Notes: a model not told the origin generated them from the sequence alone. Positions 7,149 to 15,892 are shown, counted from the stretch's first letter. The stretch: DNA of 29,216 nt from JAAYEA01 sp012689325 (GCA_036841525.1 DAITVZ010000068.1:1-29216); one strand, 5' to 3'. A program made the numbers and translations.

Positions 7149-7589
7149 CTACCGCGCCTGAAAGACGAGCAGCCCGCCATCCGACGCCGCGATCTCGAGC
7201 CGGTCGCCGACGATGCTAAAGCTCTCCGCCGCGGCCAGCAGGTTAAAGTAGGCCGTCTCCTGGTTCATCGCGTCCGCCGGGCCCATCATCTTGGTGGAAC
7301 CCAAGTTCTCGCCAATGGTCAGCTTGTTGCCGTCCACCGTATAGCTGCCAAAGTACCGGTTGACGCTGCCGCTCCCCGCCACGCGCCCCTCGACGCTATC
7401 AAAGGTCGCCGTGACCTCGGCGCCGCTCAGGGCCGCCTGCAGCGCGCCCTCGGGCCCATAGGAGACCAGCACCCACTCGGTCCCCTCCAGCGCCAGCTTG
7501 GGCTGGAACCCACCGCTCAGGGCATACACGCCCACCGCCAGCAGCGCCGCCACCAGTAACCCGATCACCCAATAGATTGCTCTGTTCAT
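7149..7589 (-). CDS. META-domain protein with N-terminal membrane anchor
   Basis: A 146-residue protein of the META/HslJ type. Residues 1-26 (MNRAIYWVIGLLVAALLAVG and on) form a signal anchor or uncleaved signal peptide, so the domain faces outside. LEGTEWVLVSYG opens the META domain; GSGSVNRYFGSYTVDGNKL and LGSTKMMGP are the usual conserved segments (a G-x-N-x-[FY]-x-G-x-Y pattern, then S-T-x-M-x-C-P with Ala/Gly-Pro here). The methionine-rich T-K-M-M stretch is typical. ATG 7589 is chosen because AAGGAG lies 8 nt upstream; a GTG at 7598 overlaps that site. The family is linked in other bacteria to heat-shock, antibiotic tolerance or inhibitor roles, with no single defined reaction. It appears monocistronic, with its own terminator. 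Confidence 0.8.
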   Translation of the reverse strand: MNRAIYWVIGLLVAALLAVGVYALSGGFQPKLALEGTEWVLVSYGPEGALQAALSGAEVTATFDSVEGRVAGSGSVNRYFGSYTVDGNKLTIGENLGSTKMMGPADAMNQETAYFNLLAAAESFSIVGDRLEIAASDGGLLVFQAR

Positions 7590-7737
7590 CTTGGTCACTC
7601 CTTACCTCTGGCCCGGCCAGATCGTTTTGGGATTCGATATTCGCGCCTGTACGCGTTCTCTATCGCTTCTAGAGACGAAACCCGCACCGATCTGGTTCCG
7701 CAGAATACGCCTCGAGCCGCGGCGGCCCGCCCTCCTG

Positions 7738-7756
7738 CCCCCCTTGGCAAGGGGGG
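7738..7756. terminator. GC hairpin after the methyltransferase gene
   Basis: CCCCCCTT (7738-7745) and AAGGGGGG (7749-7756) form an 8-bp stem with a 3-nt loop, 20 bp past the methyltransferase stop. There is no U-tract, so it may be a terminator or another dispersed repeat. The rest of 7590-7775, upstream of the META gene, shows no confident promoter. Confidence 0.5.
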
Positions 7757-7775
7757 CCAGGGAAGATTGCGCCCC

Positions 7776-8981
7776 TCAACCCGCCCGCGTCGCCAGCAAC
7801 ACCTTGAAGCGCCGGTCCTCGTAGGCCACCCGCACCGCGCCAAAGGCGGCCTGCACGCACGCCTCGTAGGGCAGAAAGCGGTTGGCCACCAGGTAGAGCC
7901 GCCCGCCGGGACGCAGAGCCGCCGCCGCCTCGCGGATGAACCGGGGGGCCACGTCGTATTCGGTCGCCGCGCCCTGGTGAAAGGGTGGGTTCGTGACCAC
8001 CACGTCAAAGGCCGTCCCCCGCACCGCCGCGGCCCCGTCGCTGAGCAGCACCCGGCAATTCGCTAGCCCGTTGGCCGCCACCGTCCGCTCGGCGGCGCGC
8101 ACCGCCCGGATGTCGGCGTCCACCAGCCAGACGCCGCCCCGAGGCGCCAGCCGCGCCGCCGCCACGCCCGCGATGCCATAGCCGCAGCCGATGTCCAGCA
8201 CCCGGTCCTCCGGCCCGATCTCCATCGTGTCGATCAGCGCCCGGCTCCCCTCATCGAGCCGGTCCCAGCAAAAGACGCCCGGCCGCGAGCGGATCGCGTA
8301 GGTCGCGCCGCGCACCTGGACGTCGAAAGCATGGTAGCGGGCATGGTCGAGCCAGGGCTCCCGAAAGGCCGCCGGCAGCTCTGGCGGGCGCTCCGGCTTG
8401 ACGCACCGCCCAACCCGGCACCCCCGCCGGTAAGCCAAGAGCGTTTCGTCGCCAAAGAGCGCCGCGGCGTGGGCCAGGTAAGTCTTGATCCCCTCGTCGT
8501 TGGCCCCGGCCAGGTAGAAACGCCCCCCGGGCGGCAGCGCCCCAAAGGCGTCCCAGATCACCTGCAGCGCCGGGAGCTTGCCCTTGGGCAATCGCGCCAG
8601 GACGACATCGGCGGGCGGGACGTCCGGCAGCTCCGCCGCGCCATCGCTGACGCGGACCTCCGCGTTGGCGATGCCGTTGGCGGCCAGGGTCCGCCGCGCC
8701 GCCTCCACCGCGGCGACGTGGACATCGGCCAGCCAAACGCGCCCCGGGCTGGCCCGCCGGGCCGCCGCCGCCCCCTCCCAGCCGGGCCCGCACCCCAGGC
8801 TCAGCACCCGCTCGCCCGCCGCCACCTCGGCGCGCTCGGCCAGCAACTCGGCGGCGGGGTCGTTGGGCGCGCCGTGGGCCAGCCCCGGCTTCCAGCAGAG
8901 CCGCAGCGGCTGCCCTGCCGCCTCCACCTCGCGGACTTGCCAGCCTGCCCCATCCTGCGCCCCTTCCCGTCGCTCGCTCAT
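7776..8981 (-). CDS. RsmC/RlmG-like tandem-domain methyltransferase
   Basis: A 401-residue S-adenosylmethionine-dependent methyltransferase with two homologous Rossmann-type domains. The first has a SAM-site-like VLSLGCGPGWEG but LARLPKGK in place of the catalytic tetrapeptide, matching the inactive N-terminal domain of RsmC and RlmG. The linker RPGVFCWDRLDEGSRALI is also characteristic. The second has VLDIGCGYGIAG (D263 region) and NPPFH at N331, the signature of guanine N2-methyltransferases acting on rRNA. Its substrate is therefore probably a ribosomal RNA guanine, but the exact position is not decided by sequence. ATG 8981 is preferred with GGAGG about 11 nt upstream; ATG 8999 is possible and would add six residues. 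The gene diverges from the DegV gene 86 bp away. Confidence 0.85.
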   Translation of the reverse strand: MSERREGAQDGAGWQVREVEAAGQPLRLCWKPGLAHGAPNDPAAELLAERAEVAAGERVLSLGCGPGWEGAAAARRASPGRVWLADVHVAAVEAARRTLAANGIANAEVRVSDGAAELPDVPPADVVLARLPKGKLPALQVIWDAFGALPPGGRFYLAGANDEGIKTYLAHAAALFGDETLLAYRRGCRVGRCVKPERPPELPAAFREPWLDHARYHAFDVQVRGATYAIRSRPGVFCWDRLDEGSRALIDTMEIGPEDRVLDIGCGYGIAGVAAARLAPRGGVWLVDADIRAVRAAERTVAANGLANCRVLLSDGAAAVRGTAFDVVVTNPPFHQGAATEYDVAPRFIREAAAALRPGGRLYLVANRFLPYEACVQAAFGAVRVAYEDRRFKVLLATRAG

Positions 8982-9000
8982 CGCGCCCCCCGCCTCCATA

Positions 9001-9029
9001 TTTCCATTCTGGAAGAAAACCGGTATAAT
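9001..9029 (+). promoter_or_regulatory. sigma-70-like promoter of the DegV gene
   Basis: TATAAT at 9024-9029 is a perfect -10 box. TTTCCA at 9001-9006 is a 4/6 -35 box with a 17-bp spacer. The start codon is 39 bp further on. Confidence 0.65.
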
Positions 9030-9067
9030 ACAAAAGCTGCTATTCTGCACCAAGAGAGATGCAAGAG

Positions 9068-9919
9068 ATGAAGATTGTCACCGACTGCGCCGCGGACCTC
9101 ACCCCCGCCGAGGCGGCCGCGCTGGGTATAGCCGTCGCCCCCCTGTTCATCCAATTTCCCGGCGAAGAGGTCAACGCCTGGGAGATGACCCCCGACGCCT
9201 TTTATGACCGGCTGACCGGCATGTGGCCGCATATCCCCAGCACCGCCCAGCCCTCCGCCGGGCTCTTTGCCGAGCTCTACTCCAAGCTGGGCGCCGACGA
9301 GCCGCTCCTCTCCATCCACATCTCGTCCGGCCTGAGCGGCACCATCGGGTCCGCCCGACTGGGCGCCGAGGACGCCCGCAACGTGACCCTGGTGGACAGC
9401 ATGACGCTGGCCAGCGGGGAGCGCTTCCAGGTGCTGGCAGCCGCTCGCGCCGCCCGCGCCGGCTGGGCGCTGCCCGATATCCTGGCACGCCTGACGGCCA
9501 TCCGCGACGCCGCCGAGGTGGTCTATACCCTGGAGACCCTCGCCTACCTGGCCAAAGGCGGGCGCATCGGCCGGGTCTCCGCCCTCGCGGGCAGCCTGCT
9601 GCACATCAAGCCCGTCATCCACGTGGACCACGCCGACGGCAAGTACAGCAACGTCGGCAAGGGGCGATCCATGCCGCGGGCCATGGAGATCATCGCCGAT
9701 CACCTCAAGGCCAAGTATGCCAACCAGGCGCTCTGGATCACCGTGCAGCACGGACAGCGCCCCGAATTGGCCGAGACCATGGCGGGGATGCTCCGCGCCG
9801 CGCTCAACGTCGGCTTCCTGGAGACGATCCGCGTCTCGCCCGTGCTGGGCGTGCACACCGGCCCCGGCATCGTCGGCGTGGGCGCCGTGCCGATGGCTCT
9901 CATGGCGGACCTGGGCTAA
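9068..9919 (+). CDS. DegV family fatty-acid-binding protein
   Basis: A 283-residue DegV protein. Family members bind a single fatty acid; in Firmicutes they are the FakB partners that present fatty acids to the kinase FakA. Visible features: MKIVTDCAADLTPAEAAALG at the N-terminus, PSTAQPSAGLF, the lipid-head contact segment SIHISSGLSGTIGSAR, the LETLAYLAKGGRIGR helix and HTGPGIVGVG near the end. All are standard for the family. No FakA-type kinase is in the window. The ATG at 9068 is preferred, giving the usual MKIVTD start, with AGAGAG 9 nt upstream; ATG 9059 would add three residues. It ends 7 bp from the stop of the convergent beta-helix gene. Confidence 0.9.
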   Translation: MKIVTDCAADLTPAEAAALGIAVAPLFIQFPGEEVNAWEMTPDAFYDRLTGMWPHIPSTAQPSAGLFAELYSKLGADEPLLSIHISSGLSGTIGSARLGAEDARNVTLVDSMTLASGERFQVLAAARAARAGWALPDILARLTAIRDAAEVVYTLETLAYLAKGGRIGRVSALAGSLLHIKPVIHVDHADGKYSNVGKGRSMPRAMEIIADHLKAKYANQALWITVQHGQRPELAETMAGMLRAALNVGFLETIRVSPVLGVHTGPGIVGVGAVPMALMADLG

Positions 9920-9926
9920 CGAGCCC

Positions 9927-12900
9927 CTACCTCTGCAACAGCGGTAGAGCGCTGGCCCAAAAAACCGCCTCGCAGGCGCCCATATCCACGAGCGGCGGCG
10001 CGCCCGCGCCGGCGTCCGGCCGGCCGGGGACGTCGACGCGCCGCGCCTGCCCCCACAGGTCGTAGGGGACCGGCTCGGCCAGGTCGCCATCGCCGTCCAG
10101 GTCGGCGAGGTCGGCGGCGATCAGGGCGTTGCTGCCCGCGTCGATGGCCGGCGAGTCCGGGTGCAGGCGCGGGTCATCGTCCGCCGTCCCCGGGGCACCA
10201 TCCCGGCCTGCCAGCCCGAAAAAGCGCGGGTCGGCGCTCAGGTTGCCCGCCCCCGCATAGCCCCCCTGTACCAGGCTGTAGCTGACCTGCGCGCTGCCAA
10301 GGATGGCCTGGTCGCTGTTGCCCCAGAACAGCGAGTTCCTGATGATGATGTTGCCATAGCCGGTCACGATGGCGCCCCCGGCGTTGGCCGTGTTGTTGGC
10401 AAAGGTGCAGTTGGCCACCTCCGGTGCGCCCCAAGAACTGTACAGCGCCCCGCCCGAGGAGGCCCTGTTGCCGATGAAGGCGCAGTTGGCCAACGACAGG
10501 CCGCTATCCTGGGGGTCGGAATAGATCGCCCCTCCGGAGTTCGACTCGTTGTCGATAAAGACCGTGTTGACCACGCGCAACGTCCCGCCATAGCGGCTGA
10601 CGGCGCCCCCGTTATGCAGGCTCGAGTTGTCGACAAAGGCGCAGTTGACGACCAGCGTGTTCCCCTGCGCCACATAGAGCCCGCCGCCATTCCCCCGGGG
10701 ATAGCTCCCGTTGGCATAGCTGCCGGTGATCCGGAAGCCATCCAGCCGCGCGGGGAGGCTGGAGGGGCTGGCGGTGACCACGTGATAGACATTGTCGCCG
10801 AGGCCGCCCTGCACGCCGATTTCGCCGCTGAGGATCGTCGGGTTGAGCCGCCAATCGCGCTGCTCCCGGCTGGTCTCGCCGCCGCGAAAGCCGCCATAGA
10901 GCGCGACCTGGCCCACCAGAGGGAAAGAGGCCTCGCGATCCGCGGTGGTCGTCGGGCGATAGGTCCCTGCGGCCACCCAGATCTCGTCATAGGCCACCGC
11001 GTCGCCCAGGGCGTCTTGCAGGTCACGGAAGGCAGTGGCCCACGAGCTGCCGTCTCCGCCCGCCGGGGCGTCCGCATCCACGTACATCACGCCGGCCACC
11101 ACCGTGTCCACCGCGCTGCGGTTGTCGTTGCCGTCCAGGTCGGGGGCCGGCGCGCTGATGGTGGCGGGGTCGATCAGGTGCAGGCGCTGCGCCACCGCAG
11201 GGCTGATCCGCCCCCTGATGCGAATGACGCCCTGCTGGTGCGGGCCGAGCTCGGCCACCCGCCAGGAGTAGGCCGTTCCAGCCACCGGTGCGGCCACCAC
11301 CCCCTCATAGGACAAGCTTCGCTCCACCAGGACCGCGGGGATCAGGTCAGTGATAGTGATGTCGCTGAACGACTGCCCGCTGTTGTTGCCAAAGGCGATG
11401 ACGATCTCCAGCGGGTCCCCGGGCCTGACGCCGGGCGCGGGGATAGCTATCTTGTGCACATAGAGGCCTGTCTGCCCGCCCTCGAAGGCGCCGATGTCCA
11501 CCACGGGCGGGCCGCCGGCGCCGGTATCGGGCTTGACCTGAACATCAAAGAGGCGGGCGCTACGGCCCACGTCCCAGGAGGTCGGCTCGCTGCGGTTGCC
11601 GTCGCCATCCAGGTCGGCCAGGTCGGCGGGCAAGGCGGCGTTGTGGCCGGCGTCCACGACCGAGGAGAGCGGGTGCGGCCGCAGGTCGTCGTCGTAAGTC
11701 CCGGCGATATTGTCCGGCCCGTCGGCGTCCAGGAAGCGCGGTTCGCCAGAGATGTTGTGATCGCCTGCTATCCCCCCCTGCACCAGGCAATAGCTGATCT
11801 GCGGGTCCTGATCATTGTAGCGCGGGACGAGCTGGCCGCCGCGATTGCCCCAGAAGAGCGAGTTGATCACCACCGCTCCGTGGGCAATGAAATAGTAGCC
11901 GCCCCCCTCCGGCGCGGCGTTGCCCACAAAGGTGCAGTTGATCACCACCGGCGCGCTGGGCGCCTCGGCGAACACCCCGCCTCCTTGGCGCCGAGCCGAG
12001 TTTCCAGTGAAGACGCAGTTGACCACCTGAGGCGCGCTGTTCTCATAGACATAGATGCCGCCGCCCCAGGAGCTCGCCACGTTCCCGGCCAGGCGGCAGT
12101 TGACGATCAGCGGGCTCCCGCCATAGATAGCCACTCCCCCGCCGCTCATGGCCAAGTTGTCGCGCAGGACGCAATTGGCGATGATGGGAGAAGCCTGGTA
12201 GATCCACAGCCCGCCGCCGTGGGCGATGTGAAAGCCGTCGAGGATCGCCGTAGCGTCAACTTGCCGCGCCGTCACCACATGGGACGAGTTGTCATAGGGA
12301 TCGCCGGGCTCGCCAATCTCGCCGCTGAGCAGGGTCATGTTGGCGCGCCAGTTGCGCTGGGCCCGGGCGGTCTCGACGCCGCGAAAGCCGCCATAGACCG
12401 CCACCCCGCTCTTGAGCGCGAAGGAAGCCTCCCAGTCGTTGGCGGCGGGCTTGTAGGTCCCGGCGGCCACCCAGAGCTCCTCGCCGGGATAGGCCGCCGC
12501 CAGGGCCGCGGTCAGGTCGTTGAAGGCAGCAGCCCAGGAGGTGCCATCGCCGCCAGCGGGAGCCGCCGCGTTGACATAGATGATTCCGCCGATGACCAGG
12601 CGCACGGTGGCGCGGTTGTCCGAAGGGTCGGGGTCAGCGGTGGCGCTGCCGATGAGCGCGGTGTTGGCCAGCCAGGTGCGGCTCGTGATCGCTGGGTTGA
12701 CGCGCCCGGCGATGCTGATGGTCCCGGCCTGGTCGGGGCCGAGGCTGGCGATCCGCCAGGCATAGCTCGCGCCGGGCACGGGCGTCATGGCGACCCCGCT
12801 GGTGCGGAAGCGCAGGTCCAGCAGGGGCGCGGGCACCAGGTCGGTGATCACCACGTTGGCGGCGGCCTGGGTGTTGTTGTTGCCAAACGAGAGGGTGTAG

Positions 12901-14258
12901 GTCAGCCACTGGCCGGGGAGGACGCAGGCGGCGGGCTGGGCTGCTTTGCTGAGATACAGGCCGCTGAGGACCAGCTCGTAGGCGCCGATATCCACCACAG
13001 GCGGCGTGCCGAGGCCGGTGTCCGGGTTGGCGGCATCGAAGCGGCGAGCGTGGCCGCCCAGGTCGAGCGGCGTCGGCTCGCTGGTGTTGCCGTCGCCATC
13101 GAGGTCGGCCAGGTCGGCCGCCACCGCCGCATTGTCCCCCGCGTCGATGGCTGGCGAGATCGGGCGCAGGCGCAGGTCGTCGTCCAGCGTGCCCGTGATA
13201 TTGTCCGCGCCGTCGGCGTCCACGAACTGCGGGTCGGCCTCCATCGTCTGCATGCAGGGGTACTGCTTCCGGGCGATGCAGCGCGAGAGGGTCGTGGGGC
13301 CGCAGGCCGGGTACAACTCGGATTCGCCGTTCTCCCAGAGGATCGAGTTGGTCAGGGTGGAAGGCGCCCAATCGAGGAAAAAGATGGCGCCGCCCTGGCG
13401 TCCAGCGGCGTTGCGGCTGAAGGTGCAGTTGGCCACCTGCGCGCCGTAATAGATGGCCCCGCCATCCTCGCCGGCGGTGTTGCCGCTGAAAACCGAGTTG
13501 ACCACCACCCCGGCGTTCACGATTGCGCCGCCGAACCGCACCGCCGAGTTGCCCACAAAGAGGCTGTTGACGATGAACGGGCTGCTGAAATCGGTATAGA
13601 TGGCGCCGCCCCACTGGGCCTCGTTGCCGTGGAAGGTGCAGCCGACCACCTTGGGGCTGCTGGAGACGACCCCCATCCCAGCGCCCGAGTAGGCGGCGTT
13701 GTCGCGGAAGGTGCAGCGGCGCACCGTGACGTCGCCCTCCAGGATGAACAGGCCGCCGCCCCGCAGCGACATCTCGTAGAGGGACGAATAGGCGTGGGCG
13801 ATGGTAAAGCCGTCCAGGGTAGCGGTCACGCCGGAACAAGTGACTATATGGTACGAGTTGTCCTCTCGCACGCCGGGCGCGCCGATGTCGCCGCTGAGCA
13901 GGGAGACGTTGGCGCGCGGGTCGCGCTGCTCCCGGCTGGTTTCGTCGCCGCGAAAGCCGCCATAGAGCGCCACGCCGTTGGGGAGCCCAAAGCTGGCCTC
14001 GCGGTCGCTGCCCTGGTGCGGCTTGTAGGTGCCCGCTGCCACCCAGATCTCGTCTCCGGCCACCGCCTCCGCCAGCGCAGGTTCTAGTTGACGAAAAGCC
14101 GCCGCCCAGGAGCTGCCATTCCCCCCTGGCGCGGCGTCGGCGTCCACATAGATAATCCGCCCATCTGCGAAGGCCCAGCCGCCGCAGCGCGTACCCCACA
14201 GCAGGGCCGCCCCGAGGAGAGCCGCGGCCCACTGTCTCCTTGCTTGAGTAGAACCCAT
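9927..14258 (-). CDS. secreted three-module beta-helix protein with DUF11-like linkers
   Basis: A 1443-residue exported protein. A signal peptide (MGSTQARRQW start, hydrophobic core, likely cut after AFA near residue 32) is followed by three homologous modules. Each begins IIYVDA-like with GGxGxSWAAAF (about residues 34, 558 and 1056), goes through AGTYKP and ALYGGFRG segments and polymorphic-outer-membrane-type repeats (GGAIY, VVNCTF, GN), then a calcium-like LADLDGDGN stretch and closes with VDIGAYE-like sequence. This matches secreted right-handed beta-helix proteins of the choice-of-anchor Q kind. Modules 1 and 2 are each followed by a DUF11-like beta domain (NVVITDLVPA; ITITDLIPA); module 3 ends the protein at VFWASALPLLQR with no anchor. 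ATG 14258 has AAAGGAG 9 nt upstream. It follows the sulfatase by 51 bp and is probably cotranscribed. It may be a surface glycan-binding or degrading protein; no catalytic site is recognised. Confidence 0.85.
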   Translation of the reverse strand: MGSTQARRQWAAALLGAALLWGTRCGGWAFADGRIIYVDADAAPGGNGSSWAAAFRQLEPALAEAVAGDEIWVAAGTYKPHQGSDREASFGLPNGVALYGGFRGDETSREQRDPRANVSLLSGDIGAPGVREDNSYHIVTCSGVTATLDGFTIAHAYSSLYEMSLRGGGLFILEGDVTVRRCTFRDNAAYSGAGMGVVSSSPKVVGCTFHGNEAQWGGAIYTDFSSPFIVNSLFVGNSAVRFGGAIVNAGVVVNSVFSGNTAGEDGGAIYYGAQVANCTFSRNAAGRQGGAIFFLDWAPSTLTNSILWENGESELYPACGPTTLSRCIARKQYPCMQTMEADPQFVDADGADNITGTLDDDLRLRPISPAIDAGDNAAVAADLADLDGDGNTSEPTPLDLGGHARRFDAANPDTGLGTPPVVDIGAYELVLSGLYLSKAAQPAACVLPGQWLTYTLSFGNNNTQAAANVVITDLVPAPLLDLRFRTSGVAMTPVPGASYAWRIASLGPDQAGTISIAGRVNPAITSRTWLANTALIGSATADPDPSDNRATVRLVIGGIIYVNAAAPAGGDGTSWAAAFNDLTAALAAAYPGEELWVAAGTYKPAANDWEASFALKSGVAVYGGFRGVETARAQRNWRANMTLLSGEIGEPGDPYDNSSHVVTARQVDATAILDGFHIAHGGGLWIYQASPIIANCVLRDNLAMSGGGVAIYGGSPLIVNCRLAGNVASSWGGGIYVYENSAPQVVNCVFTGNSARRQGGGVFAEAPSAPVVINCTFVGNAAPEGGGYYFIAHGAVVINSLFWGNRGGQLVPRYNDQDPQISYCLVQGGIAGDHNISGEPRFLDADGPDNIAGTYDDDLRPHPLSSVVDAGHNAALPADLADLDGDGNRSEPTSWDVGRSARLFDVQVKPDTGAGGPPVVDIGAFEGGQTGLYVHKIAIPAPGVRPGDPLEIVIAFGNNSGQSFSDITITDLIPAVLVERSLSYEGVVAAPVAGTAYSWRVAELGPHQQGVIRIRGRISPAVAQRLHLIDPATISAPAPDLDGNDNRSAVDTVVAGVMYVDADAPAGGDGSSWATAFRDLQDALGDAVAYDEIWVAAGTYRPTTTADREASFPLVGQVALYGGFRGGETSREQRDWRLNPTILSGEIGVQGGLGDNVYHVVTASPSSLPARLDGFRITGSYANGSYPRGNGGGLYVAQGNTLVVNCAFVDNSSLHNGGAVSRYGGTLRVVNTVFIDNESNSGGAIYSDPQDSGLSLANCAFIGNRASSGGALYSSWGAPEVANCTFANNTANAGGAIVTGYGNIIIRNSLFWGNSDQAILGSAQVSYSLVQGGYAGAGNLSADPRFFGLAGRDGAPGTADDDPRLHPDSPAIDAGSNALIAADLADLDGDGDLAEPVPYDLWGQARRVDVPGRPDAGAGAPPLVDMGACEAVFWASALPLLQR

Positions 14259-14309
14259 GATCGGCGTCTCCTTTCCCGCTACCCTTGGCGCCCTGACGAA
14301 CAGGCTCAC

Positions 14310-15683
14310 CTACTTGGCGCAACGGTGCATCGTCGCGCCCTTTGGCCACCGCACCGTGACCCAGCCCTCCTCGCCGCGCGCGGGGGGCAGCGCCCCCGGC
14401 CCAGCAGGTTTGGCCAGGAAATGCTCCCAGTAGCCGATGGGCGCGGGGACCACTCCCTGCAGGATGGGGTCATTCGTCTCGCGCTGCCAGCGATCCAGCC
14501 TCGCGGATAGGTCCGCCTCCACCGCCGCCAGCGCGGGGTCGCCCGCCCGGTTACGGCGCTCCAGCGGGTCCGCGGCCAGGTCGTAGAGCTCCACGGGCGG
14601 ACGCGGCCAGCCCCGCAGCGTCTCCCGCATCACGTCCACCGTCGGCGAGGGGAGGATGTCCGCGGCGATCTGCACGCCCCGCCCCGTCTCATAGTTGCGG
14701 ATCAGCTTGTAGCGCGGCGTGCGGATGGCGCGGATCGGCTCGTAGAAATCGTGCCAGGTCTGCTCGGGATAGACCGCGTCATGCCCCACCGACTCGCCCT
14801 GGGCCAGGTAGGGCCACAGGCTGCGCCCGTCCAGCCCCGCGGGGATCCGCGCCGCCTCTCGGGCGCCCTCCAGCAGCGTGGGCAGCAGATCGACGTTCCA
14901 GGCCAGCGCGTCGCAGCGCCGCCCCCCGGCGATCTGTCCCGGCCAGCGGACCACCAGCGCGATCTTGATCCCTGGGTCGTAGAGCGTCCCCTTGGCCAGC
15001 GGCATGGCGATGCCGTGGTCCGCGGTGAAAACCACCAGCGTGCTCTCTCGCAGCCCATGGTCATCCACATGCCGCAGCAGCGCGCCCGCCGCGGCATCCA
15101 TGCGCCCCACGTCGGCGTAGAACTGGCGCATCTCTTCCGCGATCTCGGGCGCGTCGGGGAGATAGCCGGGCCCCGCCGCCCGCTCCGGCTTCCAGGGGAG
15201 CGACGCCGGGTCGCCCCAGGCGCGGTGCGGCTCGCGAAAGCCCACCATCAGGAAAAACGGCCTCCCCGCCGGGCGCTGATCCATGAAACGCATAGCCCGC
15301 TCCGCCAGCGCCTCGCACGGCCCCTCTTGCGTTCCCTGCTCCACGCCGTATTCGGCGAAATCCGCGCTGATGTGCCAGGTGCCAAAGCTGGCCGTGGCAT
15401 ACCCCGCCTCGCGGAAGAGCCGCGGCAGCGTGGGGACTTGCGGGCTGACCTCCCAATGCCCGCCGCTGGCCAGCGCCATCAGCCCGTTGCGGTGCGGCGA
15501 CAGCCCGGTGAGCATGGCCCCGCGGCTGGGGCTGCACGTCGGCGAGGCGGCATAGTACTGCTCGAACACCACCCCCTCCGCCGCGAACCGGTCCAGGTTG
15601 GGCGTGCGCGCCTCGTTGCCCGGGTAACAGCCGATCAGGTCGCCCAGATCGTGGCAGTGGATGAGTAGAACGTTGGGTTTCAT
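14310..15683 (-). CDS. sulfatase, sulfamidase (heparan N-sulfatase)-like
   Basis: A 457-residue sulfatase, different in sequence from the one at 2257. CSPSRGAMLTGLSPHRNG starts at C50, the formylglycine precursor, and closely resembles the corresponding stretch of N-sulfoglucosamine sulfohydrolases. TADHGIAMPLAKG holds the late metal ligands. The first metal motif is unusual: LLIHCHDLGD instead of the common D-D pair, leaving D12 and D15. FGTWHISADFAEYG matches the GKxH segment but with T for K, so substrate handling may be changed. No signal peptide is visible, though its operon partner downstream is exported. GGGAGGAG lies just upstream of ATG 15683. The sulfatase and beta-helix genes likely form one unit divergent from the glycosidase operon, which suggests shared use on a sulfated glycan. 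That last point is inference. Confidence 0.9.
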   Translation of the reverse strand: MKPNVLLIHCHDLGDLIGCYPGNEARTPNLDRFAAEGVVFEQYYAASPTCSPSRGAMLTGLSPHRNGLMALASGGHWEVSPQVPTLPRLFREAGYATASFGTWHISADFAEYGVEQGTQEGPCEALAERAMRFMDQRPAGRPFFLMVGFREPHRAWGDPASLPWKPERAAGPGYLPDAPEIAEEMRQFYADVGRMDAAAGALLRHVDDHGLRESTLVVFTADHGIAMPLAKGTLYDPGIKIALVVRWPGQIAGGRRCDALAWNVDLLPTLLEGAREAARIPAGLDGRSLWPYLAQGESVGHDAVYPEQTWHDFYEPIRAIRTPRYKLIRNYETGRGVQIAADILPSPTVDVMRETLRGWPRPPVELYDLAADPLERRNRAGDPALAAVEADLSARLDRWQRETNDPILQGVVPAPIGYWEHFLAKPAGPGALPPARGEEGWVTVRWPKGATMHRCAK

Positions 15684-15705
15684 GTCTCCTCCCGTTGCGA
15701 GTCGT

Positions 15706-15802
15706 GACCTGACCGGTCCCAGACGGGCGGCGCTTCAGCAGCGGCCCGGCTTCTGCGCCGAGGAATCGGTTTGCGAGAGGATCTGCTGGGACCTGTCAGG
15801 TC
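15706..15802. repeat. 97-bp element bounded by 17-bp inverted repeats
   Basis: GACCTGACCGGTCCCAG (15706-15722) and CTGGGACCTGTCAGGTC (15786-15802) are reverse complements with one mismatch. Inside, CGGCGC (15728-15733) pairs with GCGCCG (15755-15760). It lies in the intergenic space between divergent genes and could be a small mobile element relic or a structured leader. No open frame is in it. Confidence 0.6.
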
Positions 15803-15855
15803 TTGGTCCATGCTCCATTCTAGCGTTCTCGGCGGGATGTGGCAAGCCACGCCAC

Positions 15856-15892
15856 TTGCCCCTCCTCCCCAAACAGGCTACAATGGTAGCCA
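15856..15892 (+). promoter_or_regulatory. promoter of the glycosidase operon with overlapping inverted repeat
   Basis: TTGCCC (15856-15861), a 17-bp spacer and TACAAT (15879-15884) give a good sigma-70-like promoter 72 bp before the GH116 start. GGCTAC (15877-15882) and GTAGCC (15887-15892) form a 6-bp inverted repeat over the -10 box, a possible operator. No regulator for it is obvious nearby. Confidence 0.6.

Noticed and set aside
7638..7666. GCGATAG, GCGTACA and GCGAATA on the minus strand upstream of the META gene, as a second 11-bp repeat operator
   Set aside because: Spacing is 12 and 10 bp and only GCG is constant; too weak to call next to the exact repeats at 25740.
9059..9067. ATG 9059 as DegV start
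   Set aside because: It sits too close to AGAGAG; ATG 9068 gives good spacing and the usual MKIVTD beginning.
10161..14087. A 1308-residue open frame antisense to the beta-helix gene
   Set aside because: Its Val/Gly/Arg/His-rich composition is that of a GC-rich shadow frame; the opposite strand has a signal peptide, ribosome site and recognisable repeats.
2257..15683. The two sulfatases as recent duplicates
   Set aside because: They share only the family motifs; the CSPARA and CSPSRG contexts and the rest of the chains differ widely, so they are separate subfamilies.
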